Counted from the first letter of the stretch, positions 11,230 to 23,082 are shown. The stretch is 64,000 bases of DNA from Zea mays (GCF_902167145.1 NC_050105.1:122033898-122097897), one strand, 5' to 3'. The notes: generated by a model not told the origin, from the letters alone. Made by a program: numbers and translations.

Positions 11230-12770
11230 TCGTCTTCTTCTCCACCTTTGAGAGGTCGACGCCACGATGACAGAGGTCATGTGGTCGTGGAAAGGATGGT
11301 GAAGGAAATCTCAACGCCCATGCAGTATCTGATGTTGACAAGGACCAGCTACGAGTGGTCCTTGTTGATGAGGGTGAACATGTAGGTATAGGGAATGTAG
11401 CATGTTGTCAAGCTAGAGGAAGATAAGGTCGTCAAGTATAGGGAGGACAGGTTGGCCTTCATGCCATCCTTCATTCAATGCTACCAGATATGCTTGTGAC
11501 ACTCAAGGAATTGCACAATGCAATCCGCATGGAAGACCAACAAGTCTCACCACGTTGGTGTGTAGAGGGTGCATAAAGGTTGTCTGGTGTGCACCGGACT
11601 GTCTGCTGGCCAGTTCATCGTATGATCGCCCAAGCTGTTCGGTGTGCATCGAACGGTCCGGTGGGTGGCACCGAACGGTCAGGTGTGTTCAAACCAGAGC
11701 TACTTTTGGCTCTTTTGAGCCAAACCCTTCTGATTCCTTTTGGCTTTACTTGAGAAGTTCCCTAGCACTTAGATAAACATTGTTAGCACATAAAACAATT
11801 GACTAAGTGATAGAACCATACCTTTTTTACTTCATTTAAAAAGCATTTGCAATATCTGTACACTTAAGCCCAAAAAGTGCTCTTCTCTACAAAATAGGTT
11901 AGAGCTCAAACACAAGTACTAGAAACGTTGTAATGGACCTATGCAACGTATTTAAAAGTGCAAACCTCACACTTATATATACCATTTTACATCAAGTTGC
12001 ACATTTGGGTCCATGGTTGTGCTCTTTTGGGCTTGATTCTCCTCAATTTGCTTTGAATGAACCTAAGCTCCAACTCATATAAAGATAGTTAGTCCATTGT
12101 GGTGTGTTGAGCACTTAATCGCCAAAACAACTAGAAATGGCCCAAGGGCACATTTCCCTTTCAAAAGCCAATGCTGAGAAGCTGAAGGAGTTAGATGACA
12201 TGTGCTACAAGGATGGGGAAACCATCGACAATTTCTCACTCCAAATCATGGGGCTAGCATCTAGCATCTAAGGGCACCGAGAGGAGATGTCAAGGAGATC
12301 AAGATCGTCAAGAAGCTTCTCCATGTGGTGCCTAAGCACCTCGAACAGGTTACGGTCTCTATCGAGATCCTTCTCGATGTGAATGATCTCACCATTGAGG
12401 AGGTCACAAGAAGAATATGAGCAATTGAGGAAAGGAAGAAGAAGCCCTACCATTGATTAGCAAGGCCACCACCTTCGAGGAGGAGTGACTCTCTCATCTC
12501 ATAGCCCGAGAAAACTCTGGTGGAGTGAGTGGATCTAGTGATGGGAAAAGCATTATGAAACACACTAGAAAATGCAACGGCGATGGTAGGAAAGAAGGCG
12601 AGAAGAACAAGGTGGACTATGGGAGGAGCCCATTCGATGTAAGAATTATAGCAAAAAGGGTCATTGGACCAAAGACCATTGGAGCAAGCCTAGGAGCCGT
12701 GAGAATTAGGCCCATGTGATCCAGGCTAAAGATGATGAGGCTACCTAGGAATTTACCATATTCTTAGTAA
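11230..12770 (+). pseudogene. Copia gag remnant, split by a solo LTR
   Basis: The first part (about 11230-11579) translates to a KEIS..PMQYLMLTRTSYEWSLL-type stretch, the start of Copia gag proteins, and then breaks at stops. The second part (about 12164-12770) gives KLKELDDMCYKDGETIDNF, VKEIKIVKKLLHVVPKHLEQV and then a zinc-knuckle-like segment, KCRNYSKKGHW with a following KDH, where the second histidine/cysteine pattern is eroded. Several stops and frame changes occur. The LTR at 11580-12163 separates the parts. In an intact element Gag would package the RNA in cytoplasmic particles; this copy cannot encode it. Confidence 0.72.
11580..12163 (-). mobile_element. Solo LTR (584 bp) inside the gag remnant
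   Basis: On the minus strand it starts TGAAAGGGAAATGTGCCC and ends CCAGACA. It interrupts the gag frame precisely between the two homologous halves. The target duplication is weak (aaggt/aaagc). The left part carries the caccggac/gaacggtcc words frequent in maize-type LTRs. Confidence 0.68.
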
Positions 12771-12773
12771 GTT

Positions 12774-13690
12774 TGCTGGTGTGCAAAGTCAGGTAAGGCA
12801 GAGCTCAGGGTGTTCATGTTTGGGGTCGGTGGACCGTTCACACCTCACGTTTTCTAATAGCTTTTCAAATGGAAAGTAACTATTAAAGTGAAGGGAGGAC
12901 CGTCTGGCCAGAGGGCTCGGGCCATCCGTGAGAGCGTAGGAAGGAGGTAGTTTGCCCATAATGGCTAGTTTTTAGGGTTGTGCTATAAATAGATAGAGTT
13001 TGGGTGTTGGACATCTCAACTAGCTTTTTGAATCATCTAATGAGAACATAAAAGCCTCCAAAACTCTCTAACTCACACACATTGCTAGGAATTGATGTCT
13101 AGTGAGTTTTGAGAGTGCTCTAGTGCATTGCATCAAGTTGTTGATTCTTGAGGCACTAGGAGGTTCATCAAGCGAGAGTCATCGAGTTGTTACTCTTGGA
13201 GGTTGTTGCCTCCTAAACGGGTTGGTGAAGATTCTTCACCGATCTCTCCGAAGAAGGTTGTGGAGAGGTTGCAGTGCTGATTGCAAGAGGCTCGCTCTTG
13301 CCTCACCGGAGCGGTGAAAAGTGACACTAGTGGAATCAAGTTACGAGTGATTCTTTGACCATTCGACTTAAAAGAGGAAGTGGAGTCTTAATAGAGGAGT
13401 GGTTGAGTGCATTGAATTCACCTCGATGTGGATTAGGGGTGATCGACAAATCACCGAAACCATGGTAAAAAATATGGTGTCTTGTATTTCCATTACTTGT
13501 GTTAAATTTGTGATATCTTTCATTACTAGCAATATTGATCACTTGTTCACCCTAGGTTGCAAACCAAGTTTAGTTCAACATAGGCTAGAGAATTCAATTC
13601 TATTTTTTTACTAATTAAATTTACTAAGTTATTTTTATTTTAGTTAAAATTTTCTGTTCACCCCTTCTAGCCGATGTCCTTGATCCTACA
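12774..13690 (+). repeat. LTR fragment, Copia-like
   Basis: A TATAAATA box lies at 12984-12991. The 3' end, ttctgttcaccccttctag then ccgatgtccttgatcctaca, is typical of grass Copia-type LTR ends. No primer site follows. The start at 12774 (tgctggtgtgc) is tentative. Confidence 0.55.
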
Positions 13691-14424
13691 CAAGGGCTCG
13701 CATACTCAACGGCTAAGGTTTAGCTCACCTAAAAACTTCCATGTAGCTCACCTAAAAACTTCCATGTTTTTATCTACCACTAGAAAAGACCGTTGGATAG
13801 TCCACCCCTTAGGGTTGGAGAGTCTGTTGTTCAATCTTCAACCCAAGATATGAACTAACAGTTTTTTGTCATTCTCAGGACAGCTTCACAAACAGTCTGC
13901 CCCTTTGAGTTGGATAGTTCACATTACTCAGATTAGCCTTTTTTCAAATAAGTCTTTTATCATGTTTTTCTTTGAAAATTTTCAACACAATTAGCCCTCA
14001 TTTAGCAGTCTCAACATTATGTGTTATGAGACAATAGATCTCCATCAAATAAAATGCATTGACTCCTATTGATAGTAGGGCTATCTTAATAAACTCGATC
14101 AAGCTCTTCTTTACAGGACCTTTGATCGGTGAAATAAAATTTCCTATATGTAATACATTTGTCTTGTGCATTCCATTTCATCTGATCCAATAGTGATGCG
14201 ACATAAGCATCTATCATCCATGAATGATAGGATCCACTTTATGTCATCATGCAAACTTATTGGTTCATCGGTCACAACTTCATTTGCTCTTAACCATTGT
14301 TTCATCCCATCAGTTCCAAAGCCTCTACCTTGCCCTTAACACTTGCAATTGGTCCATCATATCCAAGTCATATCTTTTGATCTTCTCTATCTAGTAACAT
14401 GATACCATGTCATATCCCGTATGT
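13691..14424. other. AT-rich, no gene seen
   Basis: Only short duplications (tagctcacctaaaaacttcc twice near 13720-13765) and stop-rich frames are visible. No element ends or coding signals were recognised. Confidence 0.5.
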
Positions 14425-14996
14425 TAGGGCTAAAAACAAATCAGATTGATCACGATAACCCCTCTCCTATTTTTTCGCATTTTATTTTGAAAATGGGATA
14501 AAAAAACGAGACCATCGGAAATGAGATTGAAAACGGGACTAGCGGGATGACGAAAACGAACAAAACAAATCGATAACAGATCGAAACTGAACGTAAAAGG
14601 AAAAAACATCGCCACATAGAGTACAAAATTAAAGTAATATTACAATTAATTGAAACATCTCATCTAGACTTATGGAAGCAATATGTTATAATATACATAT
14701 AGATACCATAGAAAACAAACAGTTATGAATTAGTTTGTTGTGATGTGACATAGTCGTCTATGGTTTGTTTATTATATTACCTAAAAAGATGATATTATAT
14801 GCGGATATATCCCGACTAAAATGGGTAAAGAGAAAACGACCAAAACAACACATATACCTTTTATGTCTCATTTCACATTAGTCAAAAATGAAAAAAACAT
14901 AAACAATCGGGATGTCTATAAATACTATTTCGAATGGATCAATGTAGAAATTGGAGCGAAACAGAACGGGGTATACATTGACCGTTTTCACCACCA
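14425..14996. mobile_element. Possible hAT-like MITE
   Basis: The left end TAGGGCTAAAAAC and the right end GTTTTCACCACCA are roughly inverted. The interior has aaaacggg/cgggatgacgaaaacg words common in hAT-type MITEs. The target duplication is not convincing, so this is a weak call. The 92-codon frame at 14821-15099 shows no family resemblance. Confidence 0.35.
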
Positions 14997-15252
14997 CTCA
15001 TATGCAATATGCTCCTTCATTGCACTACTTGAGCTTTTCAATATCCGCAAACCATTCCTACTTCAATGGCTAGAATTGCTCACACTAGTGTACATATAGA
15101 CTAAAACCTTATGTATCTCAACATAAACACATTAGTCCACCAAACTTGCCTTTCAATTATCAAAACCAAACAAGGACTCTTCACCCTCTTTGCCATAGTC
15201 TAATTCTATTTCACATCATTTTAATTATATACAAAGATAGTAGCAAATAATG

Positions 15253-15631
15253 TTGGCAACGTATCAGGTGCAAACCATGTTTCCGTGCAAATTCTATGCA
15301 AACCAACTAACAAAAGCCACAAAAAATTTTTAAAAAAATCTAGGTGTACTTCATTGGCTACTCTACCACTGTATAAAATTTCAAGTTCAAATTCATCATA
15401 TGTTAAGAGATAAAAAATAGAAAATTCTGAGATACAAAAGTGAAAATTATCTCAGAATTTTTTCCTTTTGTATATTTTAATATATGATGCATTTGAATTT
15501 GAAATTTTATATGGTGGTAGAGTGGGCAAAGAAGTACATCCATAATTGTTTTGGGAATTTTTGTGACTTTTGTTAGTTAGTTTGCACGGAGTTTGCATAG
15601 AAGTACTGGTTTGCACCTGATACGTTGCCAA
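15253..15631. mobile_element. Full-length palindromic MITE (379 bp)
   Basis: The outer 24 bp, starting TTGGCAACGTATCAGG, are repeated exactly in inverted form at the right end. The inverted match continues, with mismatches, to a centre near 15435 (attctgagat ... atctcagaat). Flanks aataatg/aataagg may be a degraded duplication. It is non-coding; transcribed, it would form a long hairpin. Confidence 0.85.
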
Positions 15632-16125
15632 TAAGGTTAGTCCAAGTGGTTATATTGATTATCAAACATCAAAACCTTACTTTAAGTATGCTCCTGTCCA
15701 TTTTCCTTACCCATGGCACACCGAAATTATCTTTTTGACAAACTCGACTCTTGAAAGGTCTTCAATATTGAGTCCTCACTTGCAATACTTTAGTACTCCA
15801 TGATCCTTGCCCTTAATGTTAGGTTATAGATTGTTTTGCTTTACTCTTGGTTTATCTTCATTTTCAATCTCAAGCTCTTGATCATCTTGCCTTTAACTCT
15901 TAGGATGTGTTCATTTTTATGCATTATGGCATACTGGCATAATGTTAATTACACTTTATTATCCAAACCATACATTAGCTGCACATATTGGATTATCCTC
16001 AATTCCTTTTTATCATTATCATTGGTCCATCATAAGACACTTCTTCATCTTTATGCTTTATGGACCAACATAAGACCTATTATTTCAAACACACACGTTA
16101 GTCATAACATCAAAGTTATCATTAA
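15632..16125. other. AT-rich, no gene seen
   Basis: The sequence is low in GC, with words such as ggtccatcataagac repeated loosely. The open frame 15836-16309 has no recognisable domain and runs into the next MITE. Confidence 0.45.
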
Positions 16126-16436
16126 GCATTGTTTGTTTGGGCTTTTTTCCGCTTCTGGCCACCAAAAGCTACTGCTGACTGACAAACACCACAGCTTTTC
16201 AGCTCACTTCTATAAGAATCTTTTTGGTAAAAATCGTCCAAAATCAATAAGAACAGAGAATTATTCGATTCGTCACGATAGTAGGAATTCGTCGCTTTCT
16301 AGATCATGAATCCTTTGAACCACTTCATCTTCCTCTACACGTAATTCTCACGATGCTCAGATTCTTTCACAGCCAGATTCTCTACACAGCTAGATTCTCA
16401 GAAAAACTGGCCAAAAAAGCTAAACCAAACATGCCC
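16126..16436. mobile_element. MITE (311 bp) flanked by TTAA
   Basis: The left end GCATTGTTTGTTTGGGCTTT and the right end aaaagctaaaccaaacatgccc are imperfect inverted repeats. TTAA lies on both sides (16122-16125 and 16437-16440). The composition resembles grass PIF/Harbinger- or hAT-type MITEs; the superfamily is not settled. Confidence 0.6.
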
Positions 16437-16624
16437 TTAATTACCTGACCGGCTGAAAGCTCACTTGTGGCATAACCTTGTTGAAGGTACGACCATATCT
16501 TTTGTGTCGGTGTGTTCACGCTGAGTATCAGGTTGATGACTAACAACAAGGAAGTAGTTCTATCTATCTAAATATTGTCGAGTAAGCCACAAATGTTAGT
16601 TTGGGAGTCCAATAAAAGTCGTAC

Positions 16625-17603
16625 CATGTTGGGGCTTTTGTGTTTCTGTTCCTGGATAGAAGTACAATTGTGATTTTACGTCCCAAAATTTAACTTTGTG
16701 ATTTTGGATCTCCAACTGTTGTGTAAAACAGTTTCTAAATCTTACTTTAAAGAGTTATTACAAAAAACGTCTCCAATGGTACCCTAAAGAATGTTGCTAA
16801 ATTTAAGAAGTTGATATTTTATCATTTCTTGTCCCCACATTTGGCAAGCCGAGAGGGACTCTCCAAAGCACTTCTTCGTGTGAAATTCGTGTTCTGTGCC
16901 TTCTATGTTTATTCTATTTTTTTGTTAATAAACTCTAGGCTACTATGTGGAAAAGAATCTTGCTGTGTGTTAGACTTTTATATTTCTTTAGTTTACAACA
17001 TTTCCCTAGAGAGCATCCAATCAAGCGATTTAGGCCAATTTGGAATCAATGAATATAGAGATTTGTGTCTGTATTGTACGCAGAATTCATAACTCTATAC
17101 GTAGATTTCAGAACCATTGCAAGTACAATATTTTTCTTGATGGAAAGAACATAAAACTTCCTAGAACATGAGAGGGAGAGAAGTTTCTAGCTGAGATAAT
17201 TTGAAATACTTGGCAACTAAAAATAGAGAACTAGTGGAGAACACAAAAATTTTACTCCCTATTATCATTTAGAAACTCCTCACATCTGTCTTCAGAGAAC
17301 TTTTTTTTACAAAACTATTGGATATGATGTAAGTACTATTAGAGGCCCTTGACAGTGTGAAATACAGGGGAAAATCACAATTATCGTTCATTTCTAATTA
17401 TGGTTTTTCCTTGTTTTTAAATTTGGTCATTCTATGATTATGATTTTGCCCCTATATTTGACATGGTCGAGATCCTCTAACAGAACATGCCCAAACTTAT
17501 TCTTCGTTTTAAAAAGGAGGCCTAAAATCGCAAAGTTAAATTTTGGGGATAAAATCATAATTGCACTTCTAACTAGGGATAGGAGCACAATAGCCCTACC
17601 ATG
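16625..17603. mobile_element. Non-autonomous DNA transposon with long terminal inverted repeats
   Basis: The left arm (16625-16740) and right arm (about 17480-17603) are inverted copies over about 110 bp, sharing cccaaaatttaactttg and gtacaattgtgattttac-like blocks. The central 700 bp is AT-rich without a transposase. It could be one element, or a MITE with a further insertion in its middle. Confidence 0.6.
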
Positions 17604-17774
17604 TTTGCGTTGAAGATCTAATATACATTTGTCATTGTGATGTCATCTATAGAAGACAATGCTACTATGAAGTTAAACCACATGATACATGCTAATGCAT
17701 AATCAAAATTTGGATTGTATTTTTACATGGAATTTATTGGTTATGTCTTGATGATTAAGCGAGACATTGCTCTT

Positions 17775-17900
17775 AGTCTTTGTTTGGGTACTCTATTACT
17801 GTTCTCAATCCACATGTATTGAGGTGGATTAGAGTGTAAATTAGTTTAAGTTACACCCTAATCCACCTTAATCCACATGTGTTGAGGTGGGTTGCAGTTT
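17775..17900. repeat. MITE fragment with internal inverted repeat
   Basis: ccacatgtattgaggtggat and its inverted counterpart (atccaccttaatccacatgt) flank a short centre, followed by a direct third copy (ccacatgtgttgaggtgggt). The outer ends are not resolved. Confidence 0.45.
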
Positions 17901-17929
17901 GCACGGTGCGTTGCGCTATGATTCGTGAC

Positions 17930-18117
17930 GAGGGGCGGACCTAGCGGATGGTCCATATGGGCCACGTTACTATCTAATATCACATAAGAGTAGTTAGCAT
18001 AATGGTGCAAGTGTTATATTTTGAACTTGGTAGTCATGGTTCGAGTCCCCCTGTTTTTTGTTTGTTTTATTTAATTTTTTTTGGCACACCATAAGGATAG
18101 CAGTTGGGTCCGTCACT
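17930..18117. mobile_element. Short MITE carrying a tRNA-like segment
   Basis: The ends GAGGGGCGGACC and GGGTCCGTCACT are imperfect inverted repeats. Flanks attcgtgac (17921-17929) and attggtgac (18118-18126) are a 9-bp duplication with one mismatch, the length usual for Mutator-type insertions (8 bp would suit hAT). Inside are TAGCATAATGG (17995-18005), fitting the RNA polymerase III A-box pattern, and GGTTCGAGTCC (18038-18048), a perfect B box. Their start-to-start spacing is 43, close to that of a tRNA gene. The acceptor stem does not pair, so this is not a functional tRNA. Confidence 0.65.
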
Positions 18118-18157
18118 ATTGGTGACATGGTTTTTTAGATTGGTCATGAGTCATGAC

Positions 18158-18786
18158 TGTGGGGGATAGATATCCCCTGGGTCCACTAAAAGAGTAAAAG
18201 ACCTCACGAAAGGCCCAAGGGCCCAATAAATCGTAAGGTCATTCTTTCGTGGGCCTGGGGAGGGACAACCAGCAAAGCAGATCGGCATGGGGCCGGATTG
18301 GTGCAAACCCGGATGGCCCACAACGTCGAGCGAGCGACCACAACAGAGATCCGACTTTCCCGTGCTGGAGCCCCCATGCAACGGAGCCATGCGAGGATAA
18401 GTCGTCAGAACTATAGGGAGATAAACTCAAACAGTTCACTATCTTTTAGTTACACGTTGTTATCAAATCCACGTGTATTGCCCCACGGTCGAGTATATAA
18501 GGCCTAGGGGGCACCCCTTCAGAACGATCGACCCGATTACTTGGCCACCCACTCCAACTCTCTGCATTCTCAATTCAGAGAGCTCTCTTGTAACCTCATT
18601 CACCAAGCATACCCACCAGGACGTAGGGTGTTACGCGTCTCTAAGCGGCCCGAACCTGTAAACATTGTCCACTGTCCCTCGTGCATCTGGCACGAACCAT
18701 TTTGCTACAGTCGTCGACACCGTCCTACTTCTAAAAACACCTTGAGGGGCAACCCCGGGTGTGCGGTCGGACCCAAAACACCGACA
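18158..18786 (+). repeat. 5' LTR of element D
   Basis: It starts TGTGGGGGATAG and ends ACACCGACA. The TATA-like box TATATAA is at 18494-18500. Relative to the 3' LTR it has cccctggg for ccccgggg, agcaaag for agcgaag, cgtgctgg for cgcgctgg and gtcgtcag for gtcggcag; two of these are CG-to-TG/CA changes. Confidence 0.95.
18494..18500 (+). promoter_or_regulatory. TATA box of the element D 5' LTR
   Basis: TATATAA is followed by a GC-rich leader. The identical box in the 3' LTR is at 32035-32041. Confidence 0.6.
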
Positions 18787-18788
18787 GC

Positions 18789-18806
18789 TGGCGCGCCAGG
18801 TAGGGG
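18789..18806 (+). other. Primer binding site of element D
   Basis: TGGCGCGCCAGGTAGGGG begins two bases after the LTR end, where the tRNA primer should anneal. The complementary tRNA identity was not determined. Confidence 0.75.
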
Positions 18807-18832
18807 GTGTGTCGACGATCCAAGCTAGCTCA

Positions 18833-20900
18833 ATGGCTGTCACCTTCCACAGTAAGATCACCCTCCGTCCTGGATCCGTATTCTGCTTCGGAACAATCTC
18901 ATCCGTAGCAGATGAAGAGGGAACTCTACACCGCATTGCGGATCCGCCGGAAAAGAAGTCTCCTCCAACCAACTCCGAAAATGTCGGAGAATCGCAACCT
19001 CCAGCTCTCCGGAAAAAGATCGTCTCCGAAAAGTCAGGGGCCGAGGGCCCGCTGACCCGGAGAACTCCACTGTCTACTTCCCCGACAAAAGAATGGACAC
19101 AGATCGCGAGGAAGGAGGAGACCAAGGAGAAGCAAGTTGTTCTTTCCGTTCCTCCGCCCTCAAAGGAGAACGGAAAGAAGGTCGCCACGACAGCAGCACC
19201 ATTCTACCCCGACGTCCTCTTCATCGGGAGAGTGGAGTCGCCTACCGTCTCCGACGACGAGCCGACCACACCCGGAGAAGAACCGCCTCAACGAGAATCC
19301 CACCGACGGAGGAACCGGCGCAGGAACATTCGACGACATCACGCGGCCGGAGAACGGGATCCGGAGCAACCTGTCTCGCGAGACGAGGTCTCGGAGATAG
19401 GAGAAACTCCGGAAGAACGCGTCTTCAGAGAACGAAGGAACTCCCAACGACGTGATCGCCGCCGGGCTCAGGAACAAGCCGAGCAAGATGCAAGGCAACG
19501 CCGGGAGAATCCATTCTTCGGGCGCAACCTGAACCCCGACTTTGCCTGAGCCATGAACACGCCGAGCGAAGTCAGAGGAGTACTAGCTCGGATAGCTGAT
19601 GGACTCCCTCGGACTCCCAACGCCGAGGGCTACCGACGACTGTTCACCCAGGCAGCCAACCATCTTCTACCGCTCGCTCACCCGCCGAACGATCTACGAC
19701 ACGCTATCAACAGTCGCCGAGACGCGCGAAGCTCCATCAATGCTTCGCGTGAACGGCGGCATGAGAACGAGATCCGTCGCCGGGAGGAATACGACAGGGA
19801 TCATGGCATCCCAGCTCGGAGCCAGGCCACCAGAACTGAGTCGGCAACGACCTCAACTGGCGGTACTACCCGGGGACGGTCGAGGAACCACAACAACTAC
19901 TCCCCTCCCCGGGACAGACATCATCCCCGACGACAAGAGGACACCTGCGGAGTGTCTGCTATTACTCCGCGCCTTAGGGCCATCCAATGGCCTCCCAACT
20001 TCAAGGTATCCAATGTCGACAAATATGAACCTAAGCAGGATCCAGGGGGTTGGCTAGCCGTCTACACCACCGCTGCTCGAGCTGCCGGGGCATCCGAAGA
20101 CGTGATGACCGCCTACTTACCCATCGTCCTTGGGCAAGACGCGCTGCAATGGCTGCGACATCTACCCCGACACTGCATCGACGACTGGGGCGACTTCAGT
20201 CGACGCTTCACCGCCAATTTCCAGTCCCTCTCCGACAAACCAGCGCAACCATGGGACCTCAAATCCATCAAGCGCCGGGGGACGAAACTCTCCGGTCGTA
20301 CCTCAAAAGGTTCCAGACCATGAGAAATCGTATCCCTGAGGTCACGGAGGCGGCCGTGATCGAGGACTTCTACAGAGGATCCAATGACTTGACTTTCGTC
20401 CGAGCCATACTACAGAAGGCGCCGACTACCTCCGAGGAGCTGTTCCGGGAAGCCGACCTATACATCACCGCCGACGAGCGGGCCCAGGACCTCATCGGAG
20501 GAGCAAAGCCCGCACCAGCAGCACCACGACGCGACACGAACCAGCAACCCGACAAACGCTGGGAAAAGAGGCCTCGCGAAGAAGTGCACACGCCGGACCA
20601 CCTGCCTCTCGCGCCCGAGGAGGACCTCGCGAAGGCGAGCGCACGCTGGACGACAAGGACATGCGCCACACTCTTCGTAACTGCCGGGACTTCAAGCACT
20701 CCGTCGGGCACAGCTGACCCTTCCAACCTCTACCTCCTCCTCCGCCGAGGGGAGGACCAGATGAACCACGACAACCCCATCAGCAGGAGGAGGGAGGAGG
20801 AGGAGCTTTCCCGCGCGTTGACAGGGAGGTCAACGTCATCTTCGGCGGACATGGGTCGCAGGAGAACAAAAGACAACAAAAGCTCAACGACCGCCAGATA
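18833..20900 (+). pseudogene. gag of element D, broken
   Basis: Gag would build the particle that packages the element RNA. The frame opens at the ATG at 18833 and continues to a TGA at 19547-19549, then resumes in the same frame at 19553. A charged, arginine-rich part is followed by the retrotransposon gag core (about 20030-20480, with WLAVYTTAARAAG, LGQDALQWLRHLP and, after a frame change, SYLKRFQTMRNRIPEV). The frame shifts near 20280 in a G-run, and again around 20600-20640; a further TGA is near 20711. The TGA at 19547 fits a CGA-to-TGA change. No frame covers the whole gene, so this copy should not give an intact Gag. Confidence 0.85.
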
Positions 20901-20903
20901 CTG

Positions 20904-21665
20904 GTGGCGACCACCGGTCCTCCCGCCCCATATCGGTGGTCGGAGCACTCGATCACTTTCACTCGGGAGGATCAATGGCTCAACTTCGACCATCCAGGCC
21001 AATACCCGCTCCTCGTCGATCCGGTGATCCGAGAGAGCCGGGTGAAGAAGGTGCTAGTGGACGGGGGGAGCAGCATCAACGTCACCTTCCCCCGGACACT
21101 CCAAGGCTTGGGAGTTCACCTAAAAGAGCTCCACGAGTCGGACACTTCTTTCTTCGGCATCGTGCCGACGGAAGGAGAATACCCGCTGGGCCACATCTAC
21201 ATGCCTGTCACCTTCGGAACTCCGGAGAACTACAGAACCGAGTTCCTGAGGTTCGAAGTGGCGAACTTCGACTGCGGGTACAACGCCATCATCGGGAGGC
21301 CGGGATTGGCCAAATTCAAGGCCATCCCACATTACACGTACATGATACTGAAGATGCCAGGACCACAAGGAATCATAACTGTGCGCGCCGACTTCCAAGG
21401 CGTCGCAGAGTGTTTCCGAGTGGCCATCCAAGCAGCCCTCACCACCAAGCCGTCGACGGTTTCTTCAACACAGGCGAACTCTAAGCCTGAGGAGGACCTT
21501 GCAGTACCGGCAAACGAAGCTCAGGCCGCGACCTCTATGCGGCCGACTGAAGAAACCAAGAGGATCAACCTGGGGTTCGCTGATGAACGCAAGACTGCCA
21601 TCATCAGCTCCAGCCTAGACGACAAATAGGAAAGCGCGCTCGTCCAGTTTCTGCAAGATAACTGA
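20904..21665 (+). pseudogene. Protease region of element D pol
   Basis: This is a retroviral-type aspartic protease domain that would cut the Gag-Pol polyprotein. KKVLVDGGSSINVTF contains the catalytic aspartate in the DGGS form common in Tat elements, followed by the conserved YNAIIGRPGL motif near 21275-21310. The frame opens into the reverse transcriptase frame but is closed by TAG at 21627-21629 and TGA at 21663-21665; the latter sits before DVFAW, where an arginine or lysine codon is usual. Confidence 0.82.
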
Positions 21666-21692
21666 GATGTATTCGCATGGCAACCTGCGGAT

Positions 21693-23082
21693 ATGCCGGG
21701 AGTCCCAAGAGAACTGGCCGAGCACAAACTGAAGGTCTATCCCCAGGCAAGGCCGATTCGGCAAAAGCTACGTCGTTTCATGCCCGACAAGAGAGAGGCC
21801 TTTCGCGCCGAGTTAGCTCGCTTGGTCGCGGCTGGATTTATTAGAGAGGTGTTACACCCCGAGTGGTTAGCCAACCCTGTTCTTGTACTCAAAAAGAATA
21901 AAGTGGATTGGCGCATGTGCGTCGACTATACTGATCTCAACAAACACTGTCCGAAGGATCCCTTCGGGCTCCCAAGGATAGATCAGGTGGTGGACTCCAC
22001 CGCTGGATGTTCTGTGCTGTCTTTCTTGGATTGCTATTCCGGATACCATCAGATTAGTTTGGCGAAAGAAGACAAGGAAAAAACACCGTTCATCACTCCG
22101 TTTGGTGCTTTCTGTTATACCTCCATGCCGTTCGGCCTCAAAAACGCTGGAGCGACTTATCAGAGAGCCATTCAAACGTGCTTAGCCGATCACTGGGGCA
22201 AGCGTGTGGAGGCCTACGTAGATGATGTGGTAACCAAAACAGAGAATTCGGAAAACTTCATCGAAGACTTACAGCTGGTTTTCAACAGTCTGAGACGGTA
22301 TAGATGGAAGCTTAATCCCGAAAAATGTGTTTTCGGGGTACCAGCAGGAAAGTTACTCGGGTTTATTGTCAGCCACCGAAGAATTGAGGCTAATCCGGAT
22401 AAGATTGAAGCTATCATGAAGATGGAAGCGCCTCGATCACAAAAGAAGGTTCAGCGACTTACTGGATGTATGGCAGCTCTGAGCAGATTTATATCCAGGC
22501 TGGGGGAAAAATGTTTACCATTTTACAAGCTACTCAAGAAGGTGGATAAGTTTCAGTGGACTTCAGAGGCACAGGAGGCTCTAGACGCACTGAAGAAATT
22601 CTTGACAACACCACCAGTACTGAAGCCACCCCGACGAGCTACGTCAACTCAACCAGCTGAAGATCTGCTACTGTATATCTCTTGCATGACTCACGTGGTA
22701 AGCACCGCGTTGGTAGTCGAGCGAGCAGAAGAAGGACATGCCTACCCAGTGCAACATCTTGTTTACTTCATCAGTGAAGTTCTAGGCCCCTCAAAGAAAA
22801 GTATCCTCAAGTTCAGAAGCTATTATATGCAGTACTTCTAACTGCCCGCAAGCTACGCCACTACTTTGATGACCACAAAGTCATAGTAGTCACTGGTTTT
22901 CCAATAGGGGATATTCTTCACAACAAGGAAGCCATTGGCCGAATAGCCAAGTGGGCTTGTGAGCTGGGATCTCATGACATCGAATTTCGACCTCGTACTG
23001 CCATCAAAACTCAAGCACTGGTCGATTTCGTATCAGAGTGGACTGAACAGCAAGTACCAGATAACCCAGAAACTGCAGAAGT
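21693..23082 (+). pseudogene. Reverse transcriptase and RNase H of element D
   Basis: The 382-codon frame (21693-22841) holds the reverse transcriptase fingers and palm: WRMCVDYTDLNKHCPKDPF, LDCYSGYHQI, TPFGAFCYTSMPFGLKNAG and the catalytic VEAYVDDVV (YVDD). The connection and first RNase H follow. A frame change near 22800 moves the RNase H part (KLLYAVLLTARKLRHYF, HNKEAIGRIAKWA) into another frame. The catalytic core of the polymerase is intact in sequence, but the polyprotein around it is not. The enzyme would copy element RNA into DNA in cytoplasmic particles. Confidence 0.9.

Larger units (their letters stand above)
9300..12773 (+). mobile_element. Decayed Copia-type retrotransposon mosaic
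   Basis: A probable LTR ends at 9616 (ctgaca) and is followed by a tRNA-Met-type primer site. A second LTR-like stretch at about 10300-11226 (TATA-like atataaatagg near 10376, ending in a caccccctct motif) runs straight into gag-like sequence at 11230-11579 and 12164-12770. The pol region is absent. The arrangement suggests at least two overlapping remnants rather than one simple element; start and joins are approximate. Confidence 0.55.

Noticed and set aside
14821..15099. 92-codon frame as a small gene
   Set aside because: AT-rich, no domain, no flanking gene signals, inside a possible MITE.
17988..18055. Functional tRNA gene
   Set aside because: A and B boxes are present, but the acceptor ends do not pair and the T stem is weak; treated as a tRNA-like part of a MITE.
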